Assembly (NCBI GenBank): GCA_020217035.1
Contig: JAIWOG010000206.1
Location: forward strand, 1 to 10,000
Length of the DNA stretch: 10,000 nt
Direction of reading: 5' to 3'
From: Magnetospirillum sp.
GTDB taxonomy: Bacteria > Pseudomonadota > Alphaproteobacteria > Rhodospirillales > Magnetospirillaceae
In this document: positions 1 to 6,502 of the stretch, piece by piece
How positions within the stretch are numbered: position 1 is the stretch's first letter
Layout: every line of letters starts with the position of its first letter
Made by a program: the position numbers and the translations under genes
Notes under the pieces: generated by a model
Seen by the model: only the letters and a program-made list of their open reading frames with translations
Database searches by the model: none
What the model was told of the DNA's origin: nothing

Positions 1-2
1 GC

Positions 3-134
3 GATCCCTTCGACGACGACGTGGAAGTGGTGCGCAAGGTGATGGTCATCGACAAGGCCGGCGCCTGTATCGGCTGTTCGTCGTGCGAAACCGTCTGCGG
101 CACCAATGCCCAGAAGCATTCGGCGGCGGCCTGA
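3..134 (+). CDS. fdxB: Nif-specific ferredoxin III, C-terminal part (5' end outside window)
   Basis: Reading frame 3 is open from the window edge to the TGA at 132-134 and gives the last 43 residues of a small ferredoxin. They include an acidic stretch (DPFDDDVEVV), the bridge KVMVIDKAGA, and a cluster motif C-x2-C-x2-C-x3-C (CIGCSSCETVC) followed by GTNAQKH. An acidic linker followed by a closing Cys cluster near the C-terminus is the pattern of nif-specific ferredoxin III (FdxB), a low-potential electron carrier in nitrogen fixation. In many proteobacteria it is encoded just upstream of nifQ, as here. The final Cys is followed by Gly rather than the Pro common in bacterial ferredoxins. The N-terminal cluster-binding half cannot be seen, so another small nif ferredoxin is not excluded. 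Confidence 0.75.
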   Translation, partial: DPFDDDVEVVRKVMVIDKAGACIGCSSCETVCGTNAQKHSAAA

Positions 135-138
135 AGCC

Positions 139-744
139 ATGTTGGCCGGCGAACTCTATCGCCTGCTGATGGCGGGTGGCGACCGGGACGGCGACTTCAC
201 CCGTCACGTCCTGGCCTGCGCCCTGGCCCTGGCCCATGGCGAGCGCGGGCGCACGCTCGACGCCGCCCTGGGCCTGTCGGCCGCCGACGTCACCGCCTTG
301 CTGCTGACCCATTTCCCCCATGCCGCCGGCTTCGTCGCCGCCCGCCTGACCTATGACGGCCAAGGCGACCGGCCGGCCAGCCTGGAAGAACCCGACCTGC
401 GGCGGTTGCTGTTGGACAATCGCGGCACCCATGGCCCGGAAGGCGCGTGGCTGGCCCACATCATCGCCCGGCGGTCGCTGGAATCCAACCATCTGTGGCA
501 GGATCTGGGTCTGCGCGACCGCGCCGACCTGTCGCGGCTGATGCGTGATTTCTTCACACCGCTGGCCCTGGCCAACATGCGCGACATGAAGTGGAAGAAG
601 TTCTTTTACCGCACGCTGTGCCAAAACGAAGGCGTGCTGATCTGCAAAAGCCCCATCTGCGACAATTGCGACGACTTCGCCCATTGCTTCGGCGCCGAGG
701 ACGGCCATTCGCTGCTGGCACAGAACGCCCGCGCCAGGGCGTGA
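139..744 (+). CDS. nifQ: NifQ, molybdenum donor for FeMo-cofactor synthesis
   Basis: This 201-residue protein carries the NifQ signature near its C-terminus: MKWKKFFYRTLC followed by C169-x4-C174-x2-C177-x5-C183. In studied NifQ proteins these cysteines hold a Mo-Fe-S cluster that supplies molybdenum to the NifEN/NifH assembly machinery in the cytoplasm. An extra Cys (C161) precedes the motif. Length and architecture (helical N-terminal two thirds, Cys cluster at the end) fit the family. I chose the ATG at 139, four bases after the ferredoxin stop. An in-frame ATG at 106 would overlap the ferredoxin gene and add an atypical Arg-rich leader. The Shine-Dalgarno sequence is weak, so translation is probably coupled to fdxB. 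The stop codon lies in the loop of a possible terminator hairpin. Confidence 0.92.
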   Translation: MLAGELYRLLMAGGDRDGDFTRHVLACALALAHGERGRTLDAALGLSAADVTALLLTHFPHAAGFVAARLTYDGQGDRPASLEEPDLRRLLLDNRGTHGPEGAWLAHIIARRSLESNHLWQDLGLRDRADLSRLMRDFFTPLALANMRDMKWKKFFYRTLCQNEGVLICKSPICDNCDDFAHCFGAEDGHSLLAQNARARA

Positions 745-760
745 CGCCCCTGCCCTTTTT
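735..760 (+). terminator. Possible rho-independent terminator after nifQ
   Basis: GGGCG (737-741) pairs with CGCCC (745-749) around the loop TGA, which is the nifQ stop codon. Flanking CAG and CTG could add pairs around a one-base bulge. A run of five T follows at 756-760, though a short C-rich gap separates it from the stem. The short stem and the gap make this a moderate candidate. It would separate the fdxB-nifQ transcript from the sigma-54 unit downstream. Confidence 0.4.
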
Positions 761-775
761 GTCGGCATCCCGACA
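760..775 (+). promoter_or_regulatory. NifA upstream activator sequence (TGT-N10-ACA)
   Basis: TGT at 760-762 and ACA at 773-775 are separated by exactly ten bases (CGGCATCCCG), the classical NifA binding site. Its centre is about 84 bases upstream of the GC of the -12 element at 851-852, roughly -96 relative to the expected start, within the usual range for NifA acting on sigma-54 holoenzyme by looping. Further GACA half-site-like repeats follow at 782-785 and 791-794. Confidence 0.75.
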
Positions 776-837
776 ATCCCCGACAATTGCGACATTGCCC
801 ATTTTGACGGCACCAGCTTTTCCGCCATTCCGGTGTT

Positions 838-853
838 TGGCATCGGCCTTGCA
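838..853 (+). promoter_or_regulatory. Sigma-54 (RpoN) -24/-12 promoter for iscA-nifV
   Basis: TGGCAT-CGGCC-TTGCA matches the sigma-54 consensus TGGCAC-N5-TTGCA with a single deviation. The invariant GG (839-840) and GC (851-852) are ten bases apart, as required. Transcription should begin near 864, leaving a leader of about 33 bases before the start codon at 897. Together with the NifA site this predicts nitrogen-fixation-dependent expression of the downstream pair. Confidence 0.85.
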
Positions 854-896
854 ACTTGTCGGTCAGACTGTTTCGTTTCCGTGAAGGAGACCCGCC

Positions 897-1208
897 ATGC
901 TGACCATGACCGACCGTGCCGTTTCCGTGTTGAGCACGCTGTGCGCCGAAGAAGCGTTGGGTTTGCGCATCTCCGTCAACAACAGCGGCTGTTCCGGCAT
1001 CCAATACGGCATGAGCCTGGAAGAACAACCGACACAGGGTGACGAAGTGCTGACCTTCGGTGACTTGAAGGTCTATGTGGACGCCCCTTCCGCCATGTGG
1101 CTGACCGGCGTCAACGTCGATTACGTGGAAGGCGAGGAAGGGGCCGGCTTCCAGTTCGACAACCCGGCCGCCGCCGGCAAGTGCTCGTGCTCGGGCAAAT
1201 GCGGTTGA
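897..1208 (+). CDS. IscA/HesB-type Fe-S cluster carrier, nif-associated
   Basis: This 103-residue A-type iron-sulfur carrier has the three family cysteines: C32 in [12 protein letters not shown] and C96 and C98 in the C-terminal [10 protein letters not shown] further cysteine, C102, sits four residues later. A-type carriers receive Fe-S clusters or iron from scaffolds and pass them to apo-proteins in the cytoplasm. Nif-linked copies (often called IscA-nif or HesB) are thought to serve nitrogenase maturation. The ATG at 897 has a good Shine-Dalgarno sequence (AAGGAG, 884-889), better placed than for the alternative ATG at 906. The gene is first behind a NifA/sigma-54 promoter and is followed after five bases by nifV, so the two form one unit. 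The family is clear; the exact target protein is inferred from context. Confidence 0.9.
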   Translation: MLTMTDRAVSVLSTLCAEEALGLRISVNNSGCSGIQYGMSLEEQPTQGDEVLTFGDLKVYVDAPSAMWLTGVNVDYVEGEEGAGFQFDNPAAAGKCSCSGKCG

Positions 1209-1213
1209 TCGCC

Positions 1214-2341
1214 ATGAGCGGACTGGTGATCAACGACACCACGCTCCGCGACGGCGAGCAGACCGCAGGCGTCGCCTTTCGCCTGGACGAAAAGCTGGCC
1301 ATCGCCCGCGCCCTGGATGCGGCCCATGTGCAGGAAATCGAAGTCGGCATCCCGGCCATGGGTGAAGACGAAGTCGCCAGCATCAACGCGGTGGCCGCCC
1401 TGGGACTGAAGGCCCGGCTGATCGCCTGGTGCCGCATGCATGACGACGACCTGGCCGCCGCCAAGGCGTGCCGGGTCGACACCGTCAACCTGTCCATCCC
1501 GGTTTCCGATTTGCAACTGGCGGCCAAGCTGGGCAAGGGCCGCGACTGGGCGCTGGATCACATCGTCACCATGGTGGCCAAGGCCCGCGACCTGGGATAC
1601 GACGTGCTGATCGGCGGCGAGGATTCGTCGCGTGCCGACCTGGACTTCCTGCTGCGTGTGGTGGAAACCTGCCAAAAGGCCGGCGCCCAGCGGTTCCGCT
1701 TCGCCGACACGCTGGGGATCATGGACCCCTTCGCCACCCACGCCGCTTTCACCCGCTTACGGGCCGCCTGCGATCTGGAACTGGAAATCCACGCCCATGA
1801 CGATTTGGGCCTGGCCACCGCCAATTCCCTGGCGGCGCTGAAAGGCGGCGCCAGCCATGTCAGCACCACGGTGAACGGCCTGGGCGAACGGGCCGGCAAC
1901 GCCCCGCTGGAAGAGGTGGTGGTGGCAGCCGAACATCTGTATGGCCTGGATTCGGGCGTGGTGAAAACCCAGTTGGCCGCCGTGTCGCACTTGGTGGCCG
2001 AAGCCTCGGGCCGGCCGGTGCCTGTGAACAAAAGCATCGTCGGAGATGCCATCTTCACCCATGAATCGGGCATCCATGTCAGTGGCCTGTTGCGCGACCG
2101 CCGGACCTACGAAGCCCTGGACCCGCGCGAGCTGGGCCGCGCCCACCGGGTGGTTCTGGGCAAGCATTCCGGCCTGACCTCGGTCCTGCATGCCTTCCGC
2201 GAGATCGGAATCGAACTGGACCCCATCCAGGGGCGTGCGATCCTGAGCCAGGTCCGCCGCTTCGCCGGCGAGACCAAGCGCCCCCCCACCATCGACGAGC
2301 TTCGCCGCATCCAGGCGCTCACGGCGGCCACCTTCAACTAG
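1214..2341 (+). CDS. nifV: Homocitrate synthase NifV
   Basis: This 375-residue enzyme of the HMGL/isopropylmalate synthase superfamily condenses acetyl-CoA with 2-oxoglutarate to give R-homocitrate, the organic ligand of FeMo-co. Visible motifs are DTTLRDGEQ (8-16) at the start of the TIM barrel, the divalent-metal ligands H193 and H195 in HAHDDLG, the loop [14 protein letters not shown] from about 221, and [11 protein letters not shown] in the C-terminal part. The length is that of NifV rather than of the longer LeuA, which carries a regulatory domain. Its place after an IscA-like gene, under a sigma-54 promoter and beside nifQ, supports NifV over lysine-pathway homocitrate synthase. The ATG at 1214 was chosen because the product then begins directly with the conserved barrel strand; an upstream start would overlap the preceding gene. 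No clear Shine-Dalgarno is seen, which suggests coupling. Confidence 0.95.
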   Translation: MSGLVINDTTLRDGEQTAGVAFRLDEKLAIARALDAAHVQEIEVGIPAMGEDEVASINAVAALGLKARLIAWCRMHDDDLAAAKACRVDTVNLSIPVSDLQLAAKLGKGRDWALDHIVTMVAKARDLGYDVLIGGEDSSRADLDFLLRVVETCQKAGAQRFRFADTLGIMDPFATHAAFTRLRAACDLELEIHAHDDLGLATANSLAALKGGASHVSTTVNGLGERAGNAPLEEVVVAAEHLYGLDSGVVKTQLAAVSHLVAEASGRPVPVNKSIVGDAIFTHESGIHVSGLLRDRRTYEALDPRELGRAHRVVLGKHSGLTSVLHAFREIGIELDPIQGRAILSQVRRFAGETKRPPTIDELRRIQALTAATFN

Positions 2342-2363
2342 AACGCCAATCAGCCATGCACGA

Positions 2364-2377
2364 TTGACCAGCGTCAA
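2364..2377 (+). promoter_or_regulatory. FNR/FixK-type binding site upstream of feoA
   Basis: TTGAC-CAGC-GTCAA is a perfect inverted repeat that fits the FNR/FixK/Anr consensus TTGAY-N4-RTCAA. One more pair (A2363/T2378) extends it. Its centre (2370.5) lies just upstream of the -35-like TTGACC at 2382, about 41-47 bases before the likely transcription start, the position expected of an activator touching RNA polymerase. It predicts induction of feoABC and the downstream genes at low oxygen, when Fe(II) is available. The regulator is inferred from the site alone. Confidence 0.6.
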
Positions 2378-2381
2378 TTGT

Positions 2382-2410
2382 TTGACCGTAACTTTCTTGT
2401 GGAATACGAT
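2382..2410 (+). promoter_or_regulatory. Sigma-70 promoter candidate for the feo-ATPase operon
   Basis: TTGACC (2382-2387) and TACGAT (2405-2410) are separated by 17 bases. Each matches the sigma-70 consensus at four or more positions. An alternative -10, TGGAAT at 2400-2405, would put the FNR-like box at exactly -41.5. The 122-base gap from 2342 to 2463 holds this promoter and the palindrome, but I see no clear terminator for nifV. Confidence 0.5.
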
Positions 2411-2463
2411 CCGAATTCGCGAGTGGTTATCACCTTCATTCTCAGGGCAGGGGCCGCCATCAC

Positions 2464-2706
2464 ATGTCCAGCATCTTAAACCGCGTGCAAGACCTGAAGC
2501 CGGGCGACACCGCCCGGGTGGTGCGCTTGTCCAAGGGGGACCGGGGTTACCGTCAACGCCTGCTGGCCATGGGGATGACGCCGGGCGTGGTGTTTTCCGT
2601 CACCCGCGTCGCCCCCTTCGGCGACCCCATCGAGATCAACGTCCGCAACTTCACCCTGACGCTGCGCAAGATCGAAGCCGACATCCTGGAAATCGAGAGG
2701 GTCTGA
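2464..2706 (+). CDS. feoA: FeoA, ferrous iron transport accessory protein
   Basis: This 80-residue protein folds as an SH3-like domain that partners FeoB at the cytoplasmic face of the inner membrane. The family hallmarks are present: RLLAMGMTPG (32-41) and PFGDPIEINVRNFTLTLRK (51-69), with a closing strand that ends in EIERV. Length is typical of stand-alone FeoA. The ATG at 2464 follows the weak purine stretch CAGGGGC (2448-2454). It is the first gene after the FNR-like box and promoter, and its stop is two bases before the feoB start, the canonical feoA-feoB arrangement. Confidence 0.95.
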   Translation: MSSILNRVQDLKPGDTARVVRLSKGDRGYRQRLLAMGMTPGVVFSVTRVAPFGDPIEINVRNFTLTLRKIEADILEIERV

Positions 2707-2708
2707 GC

Positions 2709-5084
2709 ATGTCCAACGTCATCGCGGTCGTCGGCAACCCCAATTGCGGCAAAACCACCCTGTTCAATGCCCTGACCGGTTCGACCCAAAAGGTCGGCAA
2801 CTGGCCCGGCGTCACCGTGGAAAAGAAGGTCGGCCAGTTCCGCTATCAGGGTCAGAGCTATGATCTGGTCGATCTGCCCGGCATTTACATGATCGGCGGC
2901 TATTCCGCCGGGTCCCAGGACGAACGGGTGGCGCGTGATTACATCTTGTCGGGTGAGCCCCAGGTGGTGGTCAACATCCTTGACGCCTTCAACCTGGAAC
3001 GCAATCTGTACCTGACCTGCCAATTGCTGGAAATGCGGGTGCCGGTGGTCGTCGCGCTGAACATGGTCGACCTGGCCAAGAAGGTCGGCATCCAGATCGA
3101 TTGCGCCGCGCTTGCCAAGGTGCTTGATTGTCCGGTGGTCCCCATCGTCGCCAACCGCGGCACCGGTGTGGACGCGCTGAAACAGGCCATGGCCTTCGCC
3201 GTGGCCAATCCCCGTGTGCCCGATTCCCAACCCGACCATGCCGCTTCGGTCAAGGCGGCCATCGACATCCTGGCGCCGCGCATGGAACAGATCGCCGGCT
3301 CGGCCCGGGTCGACGCCCGCTGGGCGGCCTTGCGCCTGCTGGAAGGCGATTCCTTCGTCGAAAGCCTGGCCGCCGGCAAGTTGGGTTGCGACTTGCAGAT
3401 CCAGGTGGAAAACATCGAAAAAGAAGGCGGCGACGATCCCGACATCGTCATCGCCGACGGCCGTTACCGTTTTGTCGGCGAAATGATGGCCGCCTGCTTC
3501 CATCAGCCGCGCAAGGTTTCCCTGGCGCTGACCCGGCGCATCGACAAGGTGGTGCTGAACCGCTTTTTGGGCGTGCCGGTGTTCCTGCTGGCCATGTATC
3601 TGATGTTCCTGTTCACCATCAATATCGGCGGCGCCTTCATCGACTTCTTCGACCAGGCGGTGGGCGCCATCATGGTGGACGGCCTGGGCGAGGCGCTGAC
3701 CGCCATCGGCCTGCCGGAAGGATTGGTGGTGATCGCCAAGGGCTTCGGGTCCGGCGTGCAGACGGTGTCCACCTTCATCCCGATCATCGCCTGCCTGTTC
3801 CTGTTCCTGTCCTTCCTGGAGGATTCGGGCTATATGGCGCGCGCTGCCTTCGTCATGGACCGCGCCATGCGGGCCATCGGCCTGCCCGGCAAGTCGTTCG
3901 TGCCGCTGATCGTCGGTTTCGGCTGCAACGTGCCGGCCATCATGGCCACCCGCACCCTGGAAAACCGCCGCGACCGCATCCTGACCGCGCTGATGGCGCC
4001 GTTCATGTCGTGCGGGGCCCGGCTGCCGGTCTTCGCCCTGTTCGCCGCCGCCTTCTTCCCGGTCAACGGCCAGAACATCGTCTTCGGCCTGTATCTGGTG
4101 GGCCTGGGTTTCGCGGTGCTGACCGGCCTGATCCTGAAGCACACGCTGTTGCAGGGCGAAGTGTCGCATTTCGTCATGGAATTGCCGCCCTACCACCTGC
4201 CGACCCTGCGCACCGTGGTGCTGCAAGCCTGGCAGCGCCTGCGCGAATTCATCTTCAAGGCCGGCCAGGTGATCGTTCCCATCGTCATGGTGCTGTCCTT
4301 CTTCAGCGCTTTGGGCACCGACGGCAGCTTCGGCAAGGAAGACAGCCGTGATTCGGTGCTGGCCGCCGCCAGCCAAAGCATCGTCCCGGTGTTCAAGCCC
4401 ATGGGCCTGACCGAGGACAACTGGCCGGCCGCCGTCGGCCTGTTCACCGGCATCTTCGCCAAGGAAGCGGTGGTCGGCACGCTGAACACCCTTTATGCCC
4501 AAGCCGCCGAACAGGACGCCGCCGCTGCGGCCGAAACCGCCCCCCCGGCGGAAGGGGTGGAAGGCGAAGCCGTCGTCGCCGAAGCGGAAGCCACCGAGAC
4601 CCTGGGCGGAAAATTGATGGCCGCCCTGGCCACCATCCCCGAGAACCTGGCCGGAATCGTCGATTCCCTGGGTGACCCCCTGGGCCTGGACGTCAGCTAC
4701 GTGTCCGATTCGGGCGCGGCGGCCGAGGAACTGGAAGTGGGCGACGGCACTTTCGGTGCCATGGTCGCCCGTTTCACCGGGGTGTCGGGCGCCATGGCCT
4801 ACATGGTGCTGATCCTGCTGTACACGCCTTGCGTCGCGGCCCTGGGCGCCATCCGCCACGAGACCAGCATGGGCTGGACCCTGTTCGCCACCGGCTGGAC
4901 CACCATGATCGGCTACACCGCGTCGGTCAGCGTCTATCAGGCGGCCAATTTCGCCACCGATCCGGCGACCGCCACCTTGTGGCTGTCCTTGTGCGGCGGC
5001 ACCCTGGTCATGCTGGTGGCCGCCATGTGGATGGTCGGCCGCGCCCAGGCCCGCCGTCTGGCGGCGACCATGCCGGCGGAATAA
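2709..5084 (+). CDS. feoB: FeoB, GTPase-coupled ferrous iron permease
   Basis: This 791-residue inner-membrane Fe(II) importer has the cytoplasmic G domain first: G1 GNPNCGKT (9-16), G3 DLPG (55-58), G4 NMVD (118-121). A helical guanine-dissociation-inhibitor-like region runs to about 265, followed by the polytopic membrane part with two Gate-like segments (around SGYMARAAFVMDR and KEAVVGTLNTLYA). As in the E. coli-type protein, a long soluble insertion lies before the last membrane helices. Here it begins with an Ala/Glu-rich low-complexity stretch encoded at about 4500-4610. Total length is close to the roughly 770 residues of enterobacterial FeoB. The ATG at 2709 has GAGAGG upstream. The frame stays open upstream as far as a TTG at 2364, but that extension would overlap feoA and carries no FeoB sequence. 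Confidence 0.97.
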   Translation: MSNVIAVVGNPNCGKTTLFNALTGSTQKVGNWPGVTVEKKVGQFRYQGQSYDLVDLPGIYMIGGYSAGSQDERVARDYILSGEPQVVVNILDAFNLERNLYLTCQLLEMRVPVVVALNMVDLAKKVGIQIDCAALAKVLDCPVVPIVANRGTGVDALKQAMAFAVANPRVPDSQPDHAASVKAAIDILAPRMEQIAGSARVDARWAALRLLEGDSFVESLAAGKLGCDLQIQVENIEKEGGDDPDIVIADGRYRFVGEMMAACFHQPRKVSLALTRRIDKVVLNRFLGVPVFLLAMYLMFLFTINIGGAFIDFFDQAVGAIMVDGLGEALTAIGLPEGLVVIAKGFGSGVQTVSTFIPIIACLFLFLSFLEDSGYMARAAFVMDRAMRAIGLPGKSFVPLIVGFGCNVPAIMATRTLENRRDRILTALMAPFMSCGARLPVFALFAAAFFPVNGQNIVFGLYLVGLGFAVLTGLILKHTLLQGEVSHFVMELPPYHLPTLRTVVLQAWQRLREFIFKAGQVIVPIVMVLSFFSALGTDGSFGKEDSRDSVLAAASQSIVPVFKPMGLTEDNWPAAVGLFTGIFAKEAVVGTLNTLYAQAAEQDAAAAAETAPPAEGVEGEAVVAEAEATETLGGKLMAALATIPENLAGIVDSLGDPLGLDVSYVSDSGAAAEELEVGDGTFGAMVARFTGVSGAMAYMVLILLYTPCVAALGAIRHETSMGWTLFATGWTTMIGYTASVSVYQAANFATDPATATLWLSLCGGTLVMLVAAMWMVGRAQARRLAATMPAE

Positions 5085-5094
5085 GGGGGCGGCC

Positions 5095-5322
5095 ATGACC
5101 CTGTCCGAACTGAAAGCCTACATGATCGACCGCAAGCGGGCGTCGATGACCGAGATCACCATGCATTTCGACACCCCGGCCAGCGCCGTGCAACCCATGC
5201 TGGACCAATGGATCGCCAAGGGAAAGCTGCGCAAGCTGGACATCATGGGCGGTTGCGGCAAGGCGGGCGGCGGCTGCGCCTGCAAGGAAAAGCCCTCGGA
5301 CATCTTCGAATGGACCCTGTGA
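5095..5322 (+). CDS. feoC: FeoC-like winged-helix protein with cysteine cluster
   Basis: This 75-residue protein begins with a winged-helix-like fold (TLSELKAYMIDRKRASMTEI, then a hydrophobic recognition-helix region to about residue 50). A Gly/Cys loop follows with C54-x6-C61-x-C63. FeoC proteins bind the FeoB N-domain and carry an oxygen-sensitive Fe-S cluster in such a loop, and may stabilise FeoB at low oxygen. Enterobacterial FeoC usually has four cysteines; only three are present here, so the cluster type may differ. The ATG at 5095 has a strong Shine-Dalgarno sequence (AAGGGGG, 5083-5089) overlapping the feoB stop. The next gene overlaps the 3' end by about 13 bases, which ties it to the downstream block. 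Confidence 0.85.
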   Translation: MTLSELKAYMIDRKRASMTEITMHFDTPASAVQPMLDQWIAKGKLRKLDIMGGCGKAGGGCACKEKPSDIFEWTL

Positions 5323-5768
5323 CCGTCTTCGCCTCGGTGCTGCCGGGCCGCATCCGGCTGCGCCACCCGATCTTGCGCGATGCGGCCGTGCACGCTGACC
5401 TGTCCGCACGCTTGGGCGAAATGGTTCGCGTGCAGGGCAACCCGGCCATCGGTTCGCTACTGCTGACCTTCGATCCCGCTGAAAGCGGCATGGAAGGCCG
5501 TGTCCGCGCCATCGTGGCGGAAGTCCTTCCCGCCGAACCGGCGGCGAGGACGTCTGTCCCCCATGTGGGCAAGCGCATCGCCCTGAAGCGTCCGAAAACC
5601 GCCAAGCAGGAGTTGAACCGGGCCGCCAAGATCGGCGCCGTCGTCAGCATGGCGGTGTCGCTGGCCGCGCTCGGCACCAGCAAGAAACTGCACGCCCAGG
5701 CTGGTTTCGTCTTCGTCGCCATGATGCTGGCCCACATGGCGGTGCATTGGCGCCGCACCTTCAAGTAA
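5310..5768 (+). CDS. HMA-like domain membrane protein (first of three LPGR proteins)
   Basis: This protein of about 152 residues has an HMA-like ferredoxin-fold domain at residues 5-75 that begins with VLPGRIRLRH, a motif standing where classical metallochaperones have their CxxC loop. There is no cysteine in the protein. A basic linker follows (GKRIALKRPKTAKQ), then two probable membrane helices (107-122 and 129-146) and a basic tail. This layout is seen in small proteins encoded beside P1B-6-type ATPases in ferrosome-like clusters; I infer a role in sorting or assembling an iron compartment. The start is uncertain: ATG 5310 overlaps feoC by 13 bases, while an in-frame GTG at 5319 would give the classic GTGA stop-start overlap. 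Function is not established by sequence alone. Confidence 0.8.
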   Translation: MDPVTVFASVLPGRIRLRHPILRDAAVHADLSARLGEMVRVQGNPAIGSLLLTFDPAESGMEGRVRAIVAEVLPAEPAARTSVPHVGKRIALKRPKTAKQELNRAAKIGAVVSMAVSLAALGTSKKLHAQAGFVFVAMMLAHMAVHWRRTFK

Positions 5769-5781
5769 CCGGAGTTGTCCC

Positions 5782-6108
5782 TTGCCCTCCGCCGAGCCCT
5801 CCTTGTTGCGCTTCCTGAACGCATTAAGCGTCGCCCACCACGTTCCTGGGCGCATCCGCCTGAAGCTGTCCGCCCCCGTGGGCGGTGAATTGCTGGCCTT
5901 GGCCGACCAGGCCAAGTCATTCGGGACGGCGTTTTCCGCCATGGCCGGCATTCGTGCCGTCAGCCTGAACCCCTTGGCGAAAAGCTGCACCATCGAATAC
6001 GACACCAAGATCATCCCCGCCACGGCCTGGACCGGCCTGTTGTCGGGCCAAGCCACCCCTGGCAGCGAAGCCTTGCGTCAACGCCTGGTTGCCGCCGTAC
6101 AAAGTTGA
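5782..6108 (+). CDS. Small HMA-like domain protein (second LPGR-type copy)
   Basis: This 108-residue protein starts with TTG at 5782, preceded by GGAG (5771-5774); no better start is seen. It is almost entirely one HMA-like domain. AHHVPGRIRLKL (18-29) parallels the motif of the gene before it, and the second half has GIRAVSLNPLAKSCTIEYD, which matches the end of the HMA-like domain of the downstream ATPase (NAAARSLVIEYD). The single cysteine (C69) is not in a metal-binding CxxC. No convincing membrane helix is present, so it may be a soluble or peripheral partner of the ATPase. It lies 13 bases after the previous gene and 19 before the next, as part of one transcript. The precise function is unknown. 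Confidence 0.8.
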   Translation: MPSAEPSLLRFLNALSVAHHVPGRIRLKLSAPVGGELLALADQAKSFGTAFSAMAGIRAVSLNPLAKSCTIEYDTKIIPATAWTGLLSGQATPGSEALRQRLVAAVQS

Positions 6109-6127
6109 CCCAAGAAAGGAGCCCGTC

Positions 6128-6502
6128 ATGTTGCCGTTTCTCACCTTCGCCGGCGGCATCATCGCCGGTATCGTCGGCGTCAAGCTGCTGAAGCAGGTCA
6201 AGACCCCCGAAAGCCTGGAATCCCTGGGCGACAAGGCCCGCAGCGGCCTGGACAAGGCGGGCGCCGGCCTGCGCGACGCCACCGTCAGCGGTCTGTCGGC
6301 CATCGAGAAGTCGACCGCCAAGATGCGCGGCAAGCTGAGCCCCGAGCCGCAAGCCGAAGTCCCGCCGGCCGCGCCGGCCGCCACCACCACCGCCTTGCCG
6401 GTGGCCAAGAAGGCAGCGCCGCGCCGCAAGGTGGCCGCCAAGAAAAAGGCCGCCCCCGCCGCCGCCACCCCGGTCGATCCCAAGCCCGAGGGCGAATCGT
6501 GA
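6128..6502 (+). CDS. Small membrane-anchored protein with amphipathic helix and basic Lys/Ala tail
   Basis: I do not recognise this 124-residue protein as a named family, although it recalls DUF5132/YtxH-like proteins near P1B ATPases. Visible parts are a Gly-rich N-terminal membrane helix (FLTFAGGIIAGIVGVKLL, 4-21); a helix-forming stretch (26-70) with regularly spaced charged residues, likely amphipathic; a Pro/Ala linker (71-95); and a histone-H1-like basic stretch (AKKAAPRRKVAAKKKAAP, 93-110) before an acidic end. The ATG at 6128 has an excellent Shine-Dalgarno sequence (AAAGGAG, 6115-6121). The stop overlaps the GTG of the next gene. Anchor, amphipathic helix and polybasic tail could suit a membrane-shaping or polyphosphate-binding component of an organelle; this is inference. 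Confidence 0.75.
   Translation: MLPFLTFAGGIIAGIVGVKLLKQVKTPESLESLGDKARSGLDKAGAGLRDATVSGLSAIEKSTAKMRGKLSPEPQAEVPPAAPAATTTALPVAKKAAPRRKVAAKKKAAPAAATPVDPKPEGES

Noticed and set aside
106..138. Upstream NifQ start at 106
   Set aside because: It would overlap the ferredoxin Cys-cluster codons and add an Arg-rich leader; the ATG at 139 fits gene spacing better.
1097..1213. N-terminal extension of NifV to 1097
   Set aside because: It lies inside the IscA-like gene and translates to Arg-rich sequence; NifV homology starts at the ATG at 1214.
2364..2708. N-terminal extension of FeoB to a TTG at 2364
   Set aside because: It overlaps all of feoA in another frame and crosses the promoter region. The conserved G1 motif begins nine residues after the ATG at 2709, as is normal for FeoB.
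2553..5096. 847-residue open frame antisense to feoB
   Set aside because: Its translation is a low-information mix rich in Gly, His, Gln and Asp, with no domain. It mirrors the codon bias of the strongly supported feoB frame, so it is a high-GC shadow.
6360..6480. Possible simple repeat or frameshifted stretch in the Lys/Ala/Pro region
   Set aside because: The frame stays open and joins cleanly by GTGA overlap to the next gene. The codons vary, so this is a low-complexity protein tail and not a DNA repeat or a break.
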